From Bradyrhizobium sp. 21 (GTDB lineage: Bacteria > Pseudomonadota > Alphaproteobacteria > Rhizobiales > Xanthobacteraceae): a DNA stretch of 64,000 nucleotides. Positions 35,481 to 44,028 of this stretch are shown here, piece by piece (position 1 is the first letter of the stretch; each line of letters begins with the position of its first letter). The notes below the pieces were generated by a model. That model worked only from the letters and a program-made list of their open reading frames with translations, did not search any database and had not been told where the DNA came from. The DNA lies in NCBI RefSeq assembly GCF_023073335.1, contig NZ_JADPJG010000032.1, positions 310,001 through 374,000 of the forward strand. The letters are read 5' to 3'. Made by a program: the position numbers and the translations under genes.

Positions 35481-36344
35481 ATGTCGTCCGGTTCGTCCAC
35501 GCCGTCTGGATCTGATTCGAAGCGTCAACGCGTTCTCCCGGTTCCCAAGGCCGCGGCGAACTTGCGGACGTTCGAACCGGATTCCTCGACCGTCTCCGAC
35601 ATCATCCCCTCGCCGAACCATGGCGAGCGCAACAAGGGACGGCAGCCGGACATGATCCTGCTGCACTACACCGGCATGCCCGATGTCGAGGGCGCGCTGG
35701 CGCGGCTGTGCACGGCGGGCACCGAAGTTTCGGCACATTACATCGTGCTGGAGGACGGCCGCATCGTGCAAAGCGTCCCCGAGGCAAGGCGCGCCTGGCA
35801 CGCCGGCGTCTCGTCCTGGGCCGGCGAGGACGACATCAATTCCTGCTCGATCGGCATCGAGATCGTCAATCGCGGTCACGATTGGGGCTATCCGGAATAT
35901 CCGCTGCGCCAGATCGCCGCCGTGATCGCGCTGTGCCGCGGCATCATGCTCCGCCGCAAGGTGCCCGCGCACCGGGTGCTCGGCCATTCCGACGTCGCGC
36001 CCGCGCGCAAGAAGGATCCGGGCGAAAAATTTCCGTGGCATTCGCTGGCCAATTCCGGCGTTGGGCACTGGGTGACACCCGCACCGGTCGTGCGCGGCGA
36101 GAGCCTGATGCTCGGCACCATCAGCGACGAGGTGCTGAGCCTGCAGCAGGCACTCGCCAGATATGGCTACGGCGTTCCTCTCACCGGCAAATACGACGCC
36201 GCGACGATGGAAGTCGTCACCGCCTTCCAACGCCATTTCCGCCCGGCGCGGCTGGATGGTGTCGCGGACCACTCGACGCTGTCGACCTTGCAGGCGTTGT
36301 TGGCGAGCCTGCCCGCGGATGCGACGGTGATCGCGTCGAAGTGA
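35481..36344 (+). CDS. N-acetylmuramoyl-L-alanine amidase with peptidoglycan-binding domain (AmiD/AmpD type)
   Basis: This 287-residue protein combines an amidase_2 domain (about 50-195) with a C-terminal PG_binding_1 domain (about 210-275: EVLSLQQALARYGYGVPLTG). Zinc ligands are the His in ILLHYTGM, the His in VPAHRVLGHSDVAP and the Asp/Lys region ARKKDPGEKFPW, as in AmpD/AmiD. These enzymes cut the bond between MurNAc and the stem peptide during recycling or remodelling. There is no clear signal peptide: the N-terminus is polar and Ser-rich. It is divergent from the division cluster. Confidence 0.92.
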   Translation: MSSGSSTPSGSDSKRQRVLPVPKAAANLRTFEPDSSTVSDIIPSPNHGERNKGRQPDMILLHYTGMPDVEGALARLCTAGTEVSAHYIVLEDGRIVQSVPEARRAWHAGVSSWAGEDDINSCSIGIEIVNRGHDWGYPEYPLRQIAAVIALCRGIMLRRKVPAHRVLGHSDVAPARKKDPGEKFPWHSLANSGVGHWVTPAPVVRGESLMLGTISDEVLSLQQALARYGYGVPLTGKYDAATMEVVTAFQRHFRPARLDGVADHSTLSTLQALLASLPADATVIASK

Positions 36345-36360
36345 CGCGTGGGCTATGTCA

Positions 36361-36490
36361 CTCCCGTGTCCCGGGCGCGCGAAGCGCGAGCCGGGATCCA
36401 GTCGGCGACACGATCTGCTATGGTGAGACGGGCCCCCGGCTCTGCGGCGCACCGCTGAAGAGGCGCTGCGCTGCGTCCGGGGCACGAGAG
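36361..36490. repeat. Dispersed repeat, copy C
   Basis: It starts CTCCCGTGTCCCGGGCGCGC and ends TGCGTCCGGGGCACGAGAG; the two ends are imperfect inverted repeats. The interior contains GCCCCCGGCTCTGCGGCGCA, similar to copy B. It fills the gap between two convergent genes (amidase and sigma factor) and may end transcription of both. Confidence 0.65.
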
Positions 36491-36492
36491 CC

Positions 36493-37725
36493 TTACTCCA
36501 TCTCCCTCGTCCGCCGCGCATAGAGCCGCCGCAACGGCTCCAGCTGCGTCGCCTCCGTTGCTGCGCGATAGGCCGCGCGCGCCTCGTCCTTGCGCCCTAA
36601 CCGTCGCAGCAGATCCGCGCGCACCGCGGGCAACAGTTCATAGCCTCCCAGCCCGCCGCGTGCGGCGATCGCATCCACGAGATCGAGCGCACGTGCCGGC
36701 CCATCGACCATCGACACCGCCGCCGCGTGGTTGAGCTCGACCACCGGAGACGGGCTGATGCGCAGCAGCACCTCGTAGAGCCCGGCAATCTGCGGCCAGT
36801 CCGTGTGCTCATAGCTCGGTGCACGCGCATGCAGCGCGGCGATCGCGGCTTGCACGGCATAGGGCTGCGGCCGGCCGGGCACGCGTAACGCGTCGTCCAC
36901 CAGACGCAGGCCCTCCGCGATCTGTGCATGGTCCCACCGCGTACGGTCCTGCTCTTCCAGCAGCACGATATCGCCGGCGGCGGTCTCGCGCCCGGCGCGG
37001 CGCGCATCGTGCAGCAACATCAAGGCCAGCAGGCCCCTGATGCCGGTGCGATCGGGCATCAGCCGGTCGAGCAAACGGCCGAGCCTGATAGCCTCGGCCG
37101 CGAGATCGGGCCGCATCAAATCCGCGCCCGACGTCGCGACATAGCCTTCGGTGAAGACGAGATAGATCACGGCGAGCACGCCGTCGAGCCGCGCCACCAG
37201 CGTGTCGCGCTCGGGCACTTCATAGGGAATGCCGGCAAGCCTGATCTTCTGCTTGGCGCGGACCAGACGCTGCGCCATCGCGTCCTCACCGATGAGGAAG
37301 GCGCGCGCGACCTGCGCGGTCGACAGTCCGCACACCGTGCGCAGGGTCAGCGCGACCTGGACCTCGGGCGCAAACGCGGGATGGCAGCAGGTGAAGATCA
37401 GCCGCAGCATGTCGTCGTCGAGCATCGCCGGCGGCTCGTCGGCCGCTTGCGCGTTCAGCTCGAGCTCGTGCACGAGCGCCTGCTGCTTGCCGCGGAAGGC
37501 GATCTGGCGGCGAATGCGATCGATCGCCTTGTGCTTGGCGACATTGACCAGCCAAGCGCGCGGATTGTCGGGGACCTCGCCCGCCGGCCAGCGCTCCAGC
37601 GCAACGGCAATGGCGTCCTGGAGCGCGTCCTCGGCGAGATCGAAATCGCCGACGAGGCGGATCAGCGTAGCCAGCGCCCGCCCCGCCTCGTCGCGGAAGA
37701 TTTTTTCGATCTCGGAAGCGGTCAT
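36493..37725 (-). CDS. ECF42-type RNA polymerase sigma factor
   Basis: This 410-residue protein has sigma regions 2 (EDALQDAIAVALERWPAGEV, PRAWLVNVAKHKAIDRIRR) and 4 (VALTLRTVCGLSTAQVARAF with LIGEDAMAQRLVRAKQKI) in the first ~185 residues, then a long C-terminal helical extension (DRTGIRGLLALMLLHDARRA, ..GGYELLPAVRADLLRRLGRK) with TPR-like spacing. That extension plus a neighbouring YCII/DGPF gene defines group ECF42. No anti-sigma gene is present; in ECF42 the C-terminal part is thought to control activity. The start is ATG 37725; the gene follows the YCII gene by 13 bases and is co-transcribed. Confidence 0.92.
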   Translation of the reverse strand: MTASEIEKIFRDEAGRALATLIRLVGDFDLAEDALQDAIAVALERWPAGEVPDNPRAWLVNVAKHKAIDRIRRQIAFRGKQQALVHELELNAQAADEPPAMLDDDMLRLIFTCCHPAFAPEVQVALTLRTVCGLSTAQVARAFLIGEDAMAQRLVRAKQKIRLAGIPYEVPERDTLVARLDGVLAVIYLVFTEGYVATSGADLMRPDLAAEAIRLGRLLDRLMPDRTGIRGLLALMLLHDARRAGRETAAGDIVLLEEQDRTRWDHAQIAEGLRLVDDALRVPGRPQPYAVQAAIAALHARAPSYEHTDWPQIAGLYEVLLRISPSPVVELNHAAAVSMVDGPARALDLVDAIAARGGLGGYELLPAVRADLLRRLGRKDEARAAYRAATEATQLEPLRRLYARRTREME

Positions 37726-37738
37726 TCCGTCGGCGCGG

Positions 37739-38092
37739 TCACTTGTCGTAGACCCAGATGGGGCGCACCTCGATCGAGCCGACGCGCGCCGACGGAATTC
37801 GCGACGCGATTTCGATCGCAGTGTCGAGATCCTTGGCCTCGATGAGGTAATAACCGCCGAGCTGCTCGCGCGTTTCGGCAAACGGACCGTCGGTCGTCAG
37901 CGTCTTGCCGTCGCGCACGCGGACCGTGGTTGCGGTCGTGGTCGGCCGCAGCCGGTCACCGGCCTTGAAATTGCCGTTCTGGATGATGCCTTGCGTGAAG
38001 GCCTCATACTCTGCCGACATCTTCTGGGTGGTTCCCGTGTCGATCTTCGCGTACTCGGCCTCGTTCTGGTAGATCATCAGCAGATACTGCAT
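37739..38092 (-). CDS. YCII/DGPF-domain protein, partner of the ECF42 sigma factor
   Basis: This 117-residue protein shows the YCII fold: MQYLLMIYQNEAEY at the start, LTTDGPFAETREQLGGYYLIE (the DGPF motif) in the middle and VEVRPIW-type strand near the end. These dimeric alpha/beta-barrel proteins are the usual targets and neighbours of ECF42 sigma factors; their reaction is unknown. It is the first gene of a two-gene operon with the sigma factor. Confidence 0.92.
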   Translation of the reverse strand: MQYLLMIYQNEAEYAKIDTGTTQKMSAEYEAFTQGIIQNGNFKAGDRLRPTTTATTVRVRDGKTLTTDGPFAETREQLGGYYLIEAKDLDTAIEIASRIPSARVGSIEVRPIWVYDK

Positions 38093-38129
38093 CGCTTCAC
38101 TCCTGTTGTTGGGGGATCACCGACATCCA

Positions 38130-38156
38130 GTCGAACGAGCCAGACCCCAAACGACA
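38130..38156 (-). promoter_or_regulatory. Candidate ECF-type promoter of the YCII-sigma operon
   Basis: On the minus strand TGTCGT (38156-38151) and CGAC (38133-38130) are separated by 17 bases and lie about 40-60 bases before the YCII start. ECF42 promoters are reported to have a TGTCGA-like -35 and a short CGA/TC-type -10, so autoregulation is plausible. The match is short and uncertain. Confidence 0.35.
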
Positions 38157-38240
38157 TCTTCAGGATAAATTATTTCAGGCGAACCGTGCATGGCGATATC
38201 GGCTTGCGGAACCGACACAAATGCTCCATGCGTAAGCCGT

Positions 38241-38663
38241 CAGTCGGCCGGACGGCCGCTCCAGCAAGTGCCGAAAGGCCGCCGGGGAGGAAAGTCCGGG
38301 CTCCCTTGACATACGGTGCCGGATAACGTCCGGCGGGGGCGACCCCAGGGAAAGTGCCACAGAGAACGAACCGCCCGCCTTCGCAGCGCAAGCTGCAGGC
38401 GAGTAAGGGTGAAAAGGTGCGGTAAGAGCGCACCGCGGCTGCGGCAACGGAGCCGGCATGGTAAACCCCACCGGGAGCAAAACCGAATAGGGACGGCATA
38501 GCGGAGTGTTCGCGCAAGCGATAACGCCGCGGGGCGATGTCAGGCCCGCCGTCCGGGTAGGTTGCTCGAGGCCATGTGCAAACATGGTCCCAGAGGAATG
38601 GCCGTCACGTATCGTTCGCGCAAGCGGACGGTGCCTTACAGAACCCGGCTTACAGGCCGGCTG
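38241..38663 (+). ncRNA. rnpB: RNase P RNA (class A)
   Basis: The transcript carries the conserved core of bacterial class A RNase P RNA: GAGGAAAGTCCGGGCTCC (5' half of P4 region, near 38285), GGGTGAAAAGGTGCGGTAAG, the central GCAACGGAGCCGGCATGGTA, and the 3' words CCCAGAGGAATGGCCGTCAC and ACAGAACCCGGCTTACAG. The ends pair as helix P1: AGTCGGCC (38242-38249) with GGCCGGCT (38655-38662, one G-U). It is the catalytic subunit of the 5'-tRNA processing enzyme. The ends are given from the P1 helix and may be off by a few bases. Confidence 0.96.
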
Positions 38664-38670
38664 ATATCCT

Positions 38671-38720
38671 AAAGCGCTTTCGAGCGAAGTGGTTTTCCGG
38701 TTCGCGAAGAAAACGCGTCT
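38671..38720. repeat. Short dispersed palindromic repeat, second copy
   Basis: AAAGCGCTTTCGAGCGAAGT at the left and GCGAAGAAAACGCGTC at the right correspond to the repeat at 1291-1345. It sits 8 bases after the 3' end of rnpB. Confidence 0.6.
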
Positions 38721-38734
38721 TACTAAGAAGTGAC

Positions 38735-38766
38735 GAGGGGTTCGATGCTAACGCATCGGGCCCCTC
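38735..38766. terminator. Stem-loop between rnpB and the hydrolase gene
   Basis: GAGGGG..CGATGC and GCATCG..CCCCTC form a two-part stem with a TAAC loop and a small internal mismatch. It lies 14 bases after the end (stop codon) of the convergent hydrolase gene and about 70 bases after rnpB, so it can end both transcripts. No strong T run follows on either strand. Confidence 0.55.
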
Positions 38767-38779
38767 ACCATTTGGCGCT

Positions 38780-39505
38780 CTATCCGACGATCTCCCGCAG
38801 CACGCCCATCAGCGCCTCCGGCGCCGTCACGTTCGGCGCGTGACTGGCGTCGAGCTCGAAATAGCGCCAGCCATCCTCGCTCTTCGTCCGCTTGGCGAAC
38901 TGCCCGAACACGTCACCCGGCGGGATGCGCTTGCAGTAGATATAGCTGCGCGGCATTGCCGGCTCGCCATGCTCCAGCTTCAGCTTGGTCTCGAAACATT
39001 TGATCGGCATGTTGATCCGGCGCGCGTTGAGCCAGTCGAGATCGGCCTGCGGCGTATCCGGCGGCGGCGGGTTTGGCGGGATGCGATAGCCATCGCCTGA
39101 AGCTGCTGCCTTGCGCATCGGCTCGCGCCCGCCCTCATGGAGGTCGAATAGCGATTGGCCGTCACGCGGTACGAACGCGTCGAGATAGATTAGTTGCGTG
39201 ACGCGCTCACGCGCACGATCGGCGACGCCGGTGGCGACCATGCCGCCATAGCTGTGGCCCAGCAGCACGATGTCGCTGAGATCCTCGAAGGCGATGACGT
39301 TGAGGATGTCCTGGATGTGCGTGTCGAGATCGATCGCAGGATTGGCCAGATGCGCGCGCTCACCGAGGCCGGTATAGGTCGGCGCGATCAGGCGGTGGCC
39401 GGCCTGCGCCATCAACGGATGCATCTTCTTCCAGGCCCATCCACCGGACCACGCACCGTGACAAAGCAGGAAGGTTTTCGAGCGTGCGGCCATCGGCGTT
39501 TCCAT
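38780..39505 (-). CDS. Alpha/beta hydrolase (esterase-like)
   Basis: This 241-residue cytosolic protein shows the alpha/beta hydrolase order: oxyanion-hole region FLLCHGAWSGGWAW near residue 12, nucleophile elbow GHSYGGM (Ser near 92), and the catalytic His in LDASHAPNVTAPEAL near the C-terminus. It resembles the small esterases related to plant methylesterases. Substrate unknown. The start is METPMAARS at 39505; MAARS four codons later is equally possible. It is convergent with rnpB. Confidence 0.88.
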   Translation of the reverse strand: METPMAARSKTFLLCHGAWSGGWAWKKMHPLMAQAGHRLIAPTYTGLGERAHLANPAIDLDTHIQDILNVIAFEDLSDIVLLGHSYGGMVATGVADRARERVTQLIYLDAFVPRDGQSLFDLHEGGREPMRKAAASGDGYRIPPNPPPPDTPQADLDWLNARRINMPIKCFETKLKLEHGEPAMPRSYIYCKRIPPGDVFGQFAKRTKSEDGWRYFELDASHAPNVTAPEALMGVLREIVG

Positions 39506-39565
39506 CGTTCTTGTTTGATACGATGGAGTGTAGCGGCCGACCGCGGGATGTAAACGCCACGGCCC

Positions 39566-40000
39566 CTAGGCCGAGCGCGTATTCGCTTTCACGAGCACCG
39601 GTGCAAACTGCCCGGCTTCGCGCCGCAGCTTGCTCGCCTCGAAACCGTGCATGCCGATCTGCCATTGCAGCCCGACGATGGCGCCCTTGGTCGGTTGCAA
39701 CAGCGCGAGCGCGGCAAACAACGTCACCGGCAGCCACACCGCCAGTTGCAGCCAGACTGCCGGTGCATAGGCGGTCTCGACCGCGAGGATCGCCGGGACC
39801 ACGAGATGGCCAACGACGACCATCACGAGATAGGCCGGGAAATCATCGGCGCGCTGGTGAAACAGCTCCTCGCCGCAATGGTCGCAGGTATCGGCCACTT
39901 TCAGGAAACGGCCGAACGCATGCCCTTCGCCGCAGTTCGGGCACTTGCCCAGGAAACCGCGCCACATCGCTTTCGTGAGAGAGACTGAACCGGTTGCCAT
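39566..40000 (-). CDS. DUF983 zinc-ribbon membrane protein
   Basis: This 144-residue protein starts with MWRGFLGKCPNCGEGHAFGR and CDHCGEELFHQRADDFPAYL: two CxxC knuckles and the HxRADDxPAY motif that define DUF983. Two membrane helices follow (VMVVVGHLVVPAILAVETAY and LQLAVWLPVTLFAALALL). Function unknown. The start is ATG 40000. It is divergent from a MocR-type regulator, with two direct repeats in the 64-base gap, so it is the probable regulated target. Confidence 0.9.
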   Translation of the reverse strand: MATGSVSLTKAMWRGFLGKCPNCGEGHAFGRFLKVADTCDHCGEELFHQRADDFPAYLVMVVVGHLVVPAILAVETAYAPAVWLQLAVWLPVTLFAALALLQPTKGAIVGLQWQIGMHGFEASKLRREAGQFAPVLVKANTRSA

Positions 40001-40024
40001 GACAGCACCTCTTCCTTTTCGTTG

Positions 40025-40054
40025 ATCCATACAATACTATCTTGCATCCATACA
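40025..40054. promoter_or_regulatory. Direct repeats ATCCATACA, probable MocR-type operator
   Basis: The nine-base word ATCCATACA occurs at 40025-40033 and 40046-40054, 21 bases apart centre to centre, that is two turns of the helix on the same face. Both copies are preceded by TTG and one or two bases. MocR/GabR/PdxR regulators bind such spaced direct repeats between themselves and a divergent target, matching the gene arrangement here. Confidence 0.65.
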
Positions 40055-40064
40055 TTCAAAGGAT

Positions 40065-41450
40065 ATGGGCGTTAATTGCATGGACTGGACCCCTACAATC
40101 TCGGAGCTATCAGGGCCGCGCTACCAGCGCATCGTCGATGCCATGGAGGCCGATATCGCCGCCGGCCGGCTGGTGCGCGGCCAACAATTGCCGACCCAGC
40201 GCGCCCTCGCAAAAGCGCTCGGCATCGATCTCACCACGGTGACGCGTGCCTATACCGAGGCGCGGCGCCGCGGCATCATGGAAGCCCGGGTCGGACAGGG
40301 TTCGTTCGTGTCGGAGACCAGCGCGCGCCGCGCGGTCGACCTGCCGCATCCCGTTGCCATCGACCTCTCGATGAACGTGCCGCCGCATCCGCTCGAAGCG
40401 CAACTCGACGAGCGCATCATCGCAGGGCTCGAGGCCATCCGCGCACAATCGGGCCTGACGGCCCATCTCAACTATCAGCCGCCGGGCGGCAGCGCGCATG
40501 AGCGCGAGGTCGCAGCGCGCTGGATGCGCGCCCGCGTGCCGCACGCGCATGCCGACCGGCTCGTGATCTTTCCCGGCGCCCAGACGATACTCTTCAATCT
40601 GCTCGCCCACCTCGCCCGGCCCGGCGACATCGTGCTCACGGAAGCCCTCACCTTCCCCGGCATCAAGGCCGCCGCCGCGCGGCTCGGCGTCAAGCTCGTC
40701 GGCATCGCCATGGACGACGGCGGCATCCTGCCCGACGCGCTGGCGAAGGCTTGCCGCACGCGTAGGCCGAAAGCGGTCTATCTGATTCCGACGCTGCACA
40801 ATCCGACCACCGCGACGCTTTCCCCCGAGCGCCGCAGCGCCATCGCGAAGATCATCAGCGATGCCGATACGATTCTGATCGAGGACGACGCTTACGGGCT
40901 GCTCGATCGCGCGGCGTCGCCGATCGCCAACCTCATTCCGGAGCGGACTTATCTCGCGACCACGCTGTCGAAGTGCATCGCGCCGGCGCTACGGGTTGCC
41001 TATCTGGTGACGCCCGACAGCAGCGCGCAGCGAGACATGCGAACCTGCCTGCAGGCGACCGTGCAGATGCCGGCGCCGCTGATGGTCGCGCTGGTGACGC
41101 ATTGGATCGAGACCGGCGTCGCCGATCGCATCATCAGCGCTATCAGGAGCGAGGCGGTCGGCCGCCAGCAGCTCGCGCAACGGGCGCTCAAAGGCTTTGA
41201 GTTCCAGGCCAAGCCCGCCGCTCATCATCTGTGGCTGCGGCTGCCCGAGGGCCGCTCCGACGTCGCGGCGCATCTCCTGCGGAATGGACTGGCAGTCGTC
41301 GCCGGCGATGCCTTCACCGTCGACGGGACCCCGCCGCATGCGGCACGCGTCTCGCTTGGCGCGGCGCGCAACAGGGCGGAATTGACGGAAGCGCTGCGCA
41401 TCCTGGTCGGCGCGCTGCACAGGCCCGCTGACACCAGGCAGATCGTCTAG
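40065..41450 (+). CDS. MocR-type regulator (GntR HTH fused to class I aminotransferase fold)
   Basis: This 461-residue protein has an N-terminal GntR winged helix (about 12-80: YQRIVDAMEADIAAGRLVRGQQL, ..RALAKALGIDLTTVTRAYTEA) and a fold-type I aminotransferase-like domain. PLP residues are present: LHNPTTATLSPERR, LIEDDAYGLL (Asp) and TTLSKCIAPALRVAYL (Lys). MocR proteins use PLP as sensor or cofactor rather than for transamination. It lacks a strong ribosome binding site: AAGGA is only one base before ATG 40065, and ATG 40080 (MDWTPTIS) may be the real start. Confidence 0.9.
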   Translation: MGVNCMDWTPTISELSGPRYQRIVDAMEADIAAGRLVRGQQLPTQRALAKALGIDLTTVTRAYTEARRRGIMEARVGQGSFVSETSARRAVDLPHPVAIDLSMNVPPHPLEAQLDERIIAGLEAIRAQSGLTAHLNYQPPGGSAHEREVAARWMRARVPHAHADRLVIFPGAQTILFNLLAHLARPGDIVLTEALTFPGIKAAAARLGVKLVGIAMDDGGILPDALAKACRTRRPKAVYLIPTLHNPTTATLSPERRSAIAKIISDADTILIEDDAYGLLDRAASPIANLIPERTYLATTLSKCIAPALRVAYLVTPDSSAQRDMRTCLQATVQMPAPLMVALVTHWIETGVADRIISAIRSEAVGRQQLAQRALKGFEFQAKPAAHHLWLRLPEGRSDVAAHLLRNGLAVVAGDAFTVDGTPPHAARVSLGAARNRAELTEALRILVGALHRPADTRQIV

Positions 41451-41457
41451 CAAGAAC

Positions 41458-41715
41458 TTATTGGTGCTGACGGCGATGCCGCGAGCGCACGACCGGCGCA
41501 ACAGCCGAAGGATAAGTCTGCGATGCGTAGGCATCGCTCGGCTGGCCGAGAGCCCCGCGCGCGGCGGGCGTGAGCTGGCCGCCGTTGAGCACGTCGCGGT
41601 CGGGATGGGCAGCCTGATAGGCCGCAGGCTCCGAAAACTGCGCCTGCGCCATTGTCGGCATCAAGGCCGCCGCCGACAATAGCGCGGCAGCAACGGCAAT
41701 CATCGTGCGGGTCAT
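41458..41715 (-). CDS. Small secreted protein of unknown function (85 aa)
   Basis: An N-terminal signal peptide is clear (MIAVAAALLSAAALMPTMAQ followed by AQF, with an Ala-x-Ala cleavage site). The mature part is about 60 residues with DRDVLNGGQLTPAARGALGQ and an Arg/His-rich C-terminus (RSRHRRQHQ). No family is recognised. It is convergent with the MocR gene and divergent from the TauE/SafE gene. Confidence 0.75.
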   Translation of the reverse strand: MTRTMIAVAAALLSAAALMPTMAQAQFSEPAAYQAAHPDRDVLNGGQLTPAARGALGQPSDAYASQTYPSAVAPVVRSRHRRQHQ

Positions 41716-41944
41716 CGTCCTTCTCCATCATCTCATTCGGGGAGGCCAATGGAGCGCATGATGGCGCCGGGCGGACCCCCAGGCTCGAAGTACGATCATC
41801 ATCTAGGCCTGTCTTTCCCGAACGCCCGCTTCTGGAGATCACGCTTGCGTGCGGTTTTCAAATTGACCTCCGCCGCCGAAGCCGTGCTATGCGGGCAGCG
41901 GCGATCAACAGTTCGAGATCGCCCATTGTGCCAAGGACGATCCG

Positions 41945-42688
41945 TTGGAAACGCTCACCTACGCACTGCTGCTGCTCGGCGCATTGGCCGGAGGCTTCGT
42001 CTCGGGCCTTGCCGGGTTCGGCACGGCGCTGATGGCGCTCGGCATCTGGCTCTACGTGCTGCCGCCTTCGCTCGCAGTGCCCCTGGTGCTGATCTGCTCG
42101 GTGATCGCGCAGACCTCGACACTGCCGTCGATGTGGAAGAGTTTTGATCTCTCGCTGGTCTGGCCGTTCCTGATTGGCGGACTGATCGGCGTGCCGCTGG
42201 GCACCCTGCTGGTCGCCTCCGCCGATCCAAAAGTGTTCAAGCTGAGCGTCGGCGTGCTGCTGCTGATGTTCTCGAGCGCGCTGTATCTCAACAAGAAGCC
42301 GCTCGCCATCAAGTTTGGCGGCCGCATTGCCGACGGCGCGATCGGATTTGCCGGCGGCATTCTGGGCGGCCTCGCCGGATTGTCGGGGCCGCTGCCGATC
42401 CTGTGGGCCAACATCCGCGGCTGGAACAAGCACGAGCGGCGCGGCATCTTCCAGCTCTTCAATTTCACCGTGCTCGCCACCGCGTTGGTGTTGCAGACGG
42501 CCTCGGGCCTCGTCGCGTTCAAGGTGGTCTGGCTCGCGCTGGTCGCCTTTCCTGGCACTCTGATCGGAGCATGGGCCGGCGCGCGCGTCTATCACGCGCT
42601 GAACGACAAGCATTTTGGCGATGTGGTGCTGGGCCTCCTGTTCCTGTCGGGCCTCACCCTCGTCTGGAACAGCCTTGCCGCACCATAG
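41945..42688 (+). CDS. TauE/SafE-family anion exporter
   Basis: This 247-residue protein has about eight membrane helices and the two internal repeats of the family: GFVSGLAGFGTALMALGIWL near residue 20 and GFAGGILGGLAGLSGPLPIL near residue 140. The family exports sulfite, sulfoacetate or other small anions. The start is a TTG (41945), supported by AAGGA seven bases upstream and by the lack of any in-frame ATG or GTG before the first helix. Confidence 0.9.
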   Translation: METLTYALLLLGALAGGFVSGLAGFGTALMALGIWLYVLPPSLAVPLVLICSVIAQTSTLPSMWKSFDLSLVWPFLIGGLIGVPLGTLLVASADPKVFKLSVGVLLLMFSSALYLNKKPLAIKFGGRIADGAIGFAGGILGGLAGLSGPLPILWANIRGWNKHERRGIFQLFNFTVLATALVLQTASGLVAFKVVWLALVAFPGTLIGAWAGARVYHALNDKHFGDVVLGLLFLSGLTLVWNSLAAP

Positions 42689-43957
42689 CTAGCCTCGTTG
42701 TTTCTTCGCGGCGAGCGCCATGCCGCCGGCAATTCCGACGCCGAGCACGTAGATCCAGCCCTCGGCGAAATCGAACAGGTGCGAGTTGAGCAGCGAGGAC
42801 AGCATGTTCTGCACCACGACCAGGAGGCCGATCCAGCAGGCCAGCCCCTCGCCGCGAAACAGCGCGAGATGCGCAAACCAGAGCGCGTAGAGGACCATGA
42901 CGCCCAGCACCCCCCACTGCACGGCGACATTGAGGGTCTGGTTGTGGGGATCACCGACGACTTCCGCCCGAACCCCGCTCTCGCCGGCAGCGGCGCGCGC
43001 GAACAGGCCGCGGATCGCGCCGGTGCCGTGACCGAGCAGCGGCGCATCCGCTGTGAACGCCAGCGATTTGCGCCAGTACTCCAGCCGGGAGCCCATGCCG
43101 CTGACGTCGTTGCCGACGACACCGACCTCATAGTCTCCGCTGAACTTGGCGACCGTCGCGCGCAAATGCGGCGAGACCGTCCACAGCAGCACGGCCAACA
43201 GTCCCATCGCGCCGGCAGCGAGCAGCGCCGCACGCCAGCGCAGATGCAGCAGCGCGAACACCACGATCAGGATCGGCAGCGTCACCAGCGCCGTGCGCGA
43301 GACTACGACGAACATCATGTTGGCGAGGAATCCGACCGCGAGCGCCATCAACAGCGCCGCGAAGCGGAAGCGGCCTTGCCGCAGCAGCGCCACGATCGGG
43401 TAGACCAACGCGATCGCACAGAGCGCGAACTCCTGGCTCTGGTCGATATAGTTGCGTACCGCGATCCCGCTTTCGACCTTGTAGGGCCCGCGCGACAGAT
43501 AGAGTTTCAGCGACAGTGCGGGGTCGATGGCAACGGCGAAGGAATAGAGCATCAGCGCCGTGCAGGACACCAGGAACGCGGAAAACACCCAATTGCCATA
43601 GGGCCAGCGCTCGAACTGGTAGATCAGAAGCGGGATCACCAGCAGCTTTGCCGCCGGCCCGATCGCGTGGAGTCGTTCCGGCCATGGCGCATCCGACCAG
43701 AACGTGCCGACAACCGCGAGAACCACCAGCGCGATCGGCAGCAGGCAGATCGGCCGCAGCAGCGAACGCGGAAACGCGTGGAGGTCGACGAACGCGAATG
43801 CGATCAGCCAGGGAATAAGCGCAAAGGTGAGCCCGGTCGTGGTCCACGGCAGGAGCAGCGCGATCAGCGCGACGAAGCGGGCCGGCGTGCGATAGCGTGC
43901 CGCCCAGATCGCCGAGAGCCAGGAATCAGGCCGCTGCTCGTTCAACACCTCGGTCAT
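42689..43957 (-). CDS. O-antigen ligase-like (Wzy_C) membrane protein
   Basis: This 422-residue protein has about eleven membrane segments and one larger periplasmic loop (residues ~300-350) with GMGSRLEYWRKSLAFTADAP LLGHGTGAI and GDPHNQTLNVAVQWG: the Wzy_C/WaaL signature with the key His/Asn (DPHNQ). Such proteins join O-antigen or other glycan chains to lipid A core or polymerise repeats. The start is ATG 43957 (MTEVLNEQ). No other glycan genes are next to it. Its stop abuts the convergent TauE/SafE stop with no gap. Confidence 0.88.
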   Translation of the reverse strand: MTEVLNEQRPDSWLSAIWAARYRTPARFVALIALLLPWTTTGLTFALIPWLIAFAFVDLHAFPRSLLRPICLLPIALVVLAVVGTFWSDAPWPERLHAIGPAAKLLVIPLLIYQFERWPYGNWVFSAFLVSCTALMLYSFAVAIDPALSLKLYLSRGPYKVESGIAVRNYIDQSQEFALCAIALVYPIVALLRQGRFRFAALLMALAVGFLANMMFVVVSRTALVTLPILIVVFALLHLRWRAALLAAGAMGLLAVLLWTVSPHLRATVAKFSGDYEVGVVGNDVSGMGSRLEYWRKSLAFTADAPLLGHGTGAIRGLFARAAAGESGVRAEVVGDPHNQTLNVAVQWGVLGVMVLYALWFAHLALFRGEGLACWIGLLVVVQNMLSSLLNSHLFDFAEGWIYVLGVGIAGGMALAAKKQRG

Positions 43958-44028
43958 TTGGCCCCTTGCCGCCGCCATCCCCACGGCGCAGAAAATAGCC
44001 GGAGCCGTGGGGAGAGAACAAGATAGCG

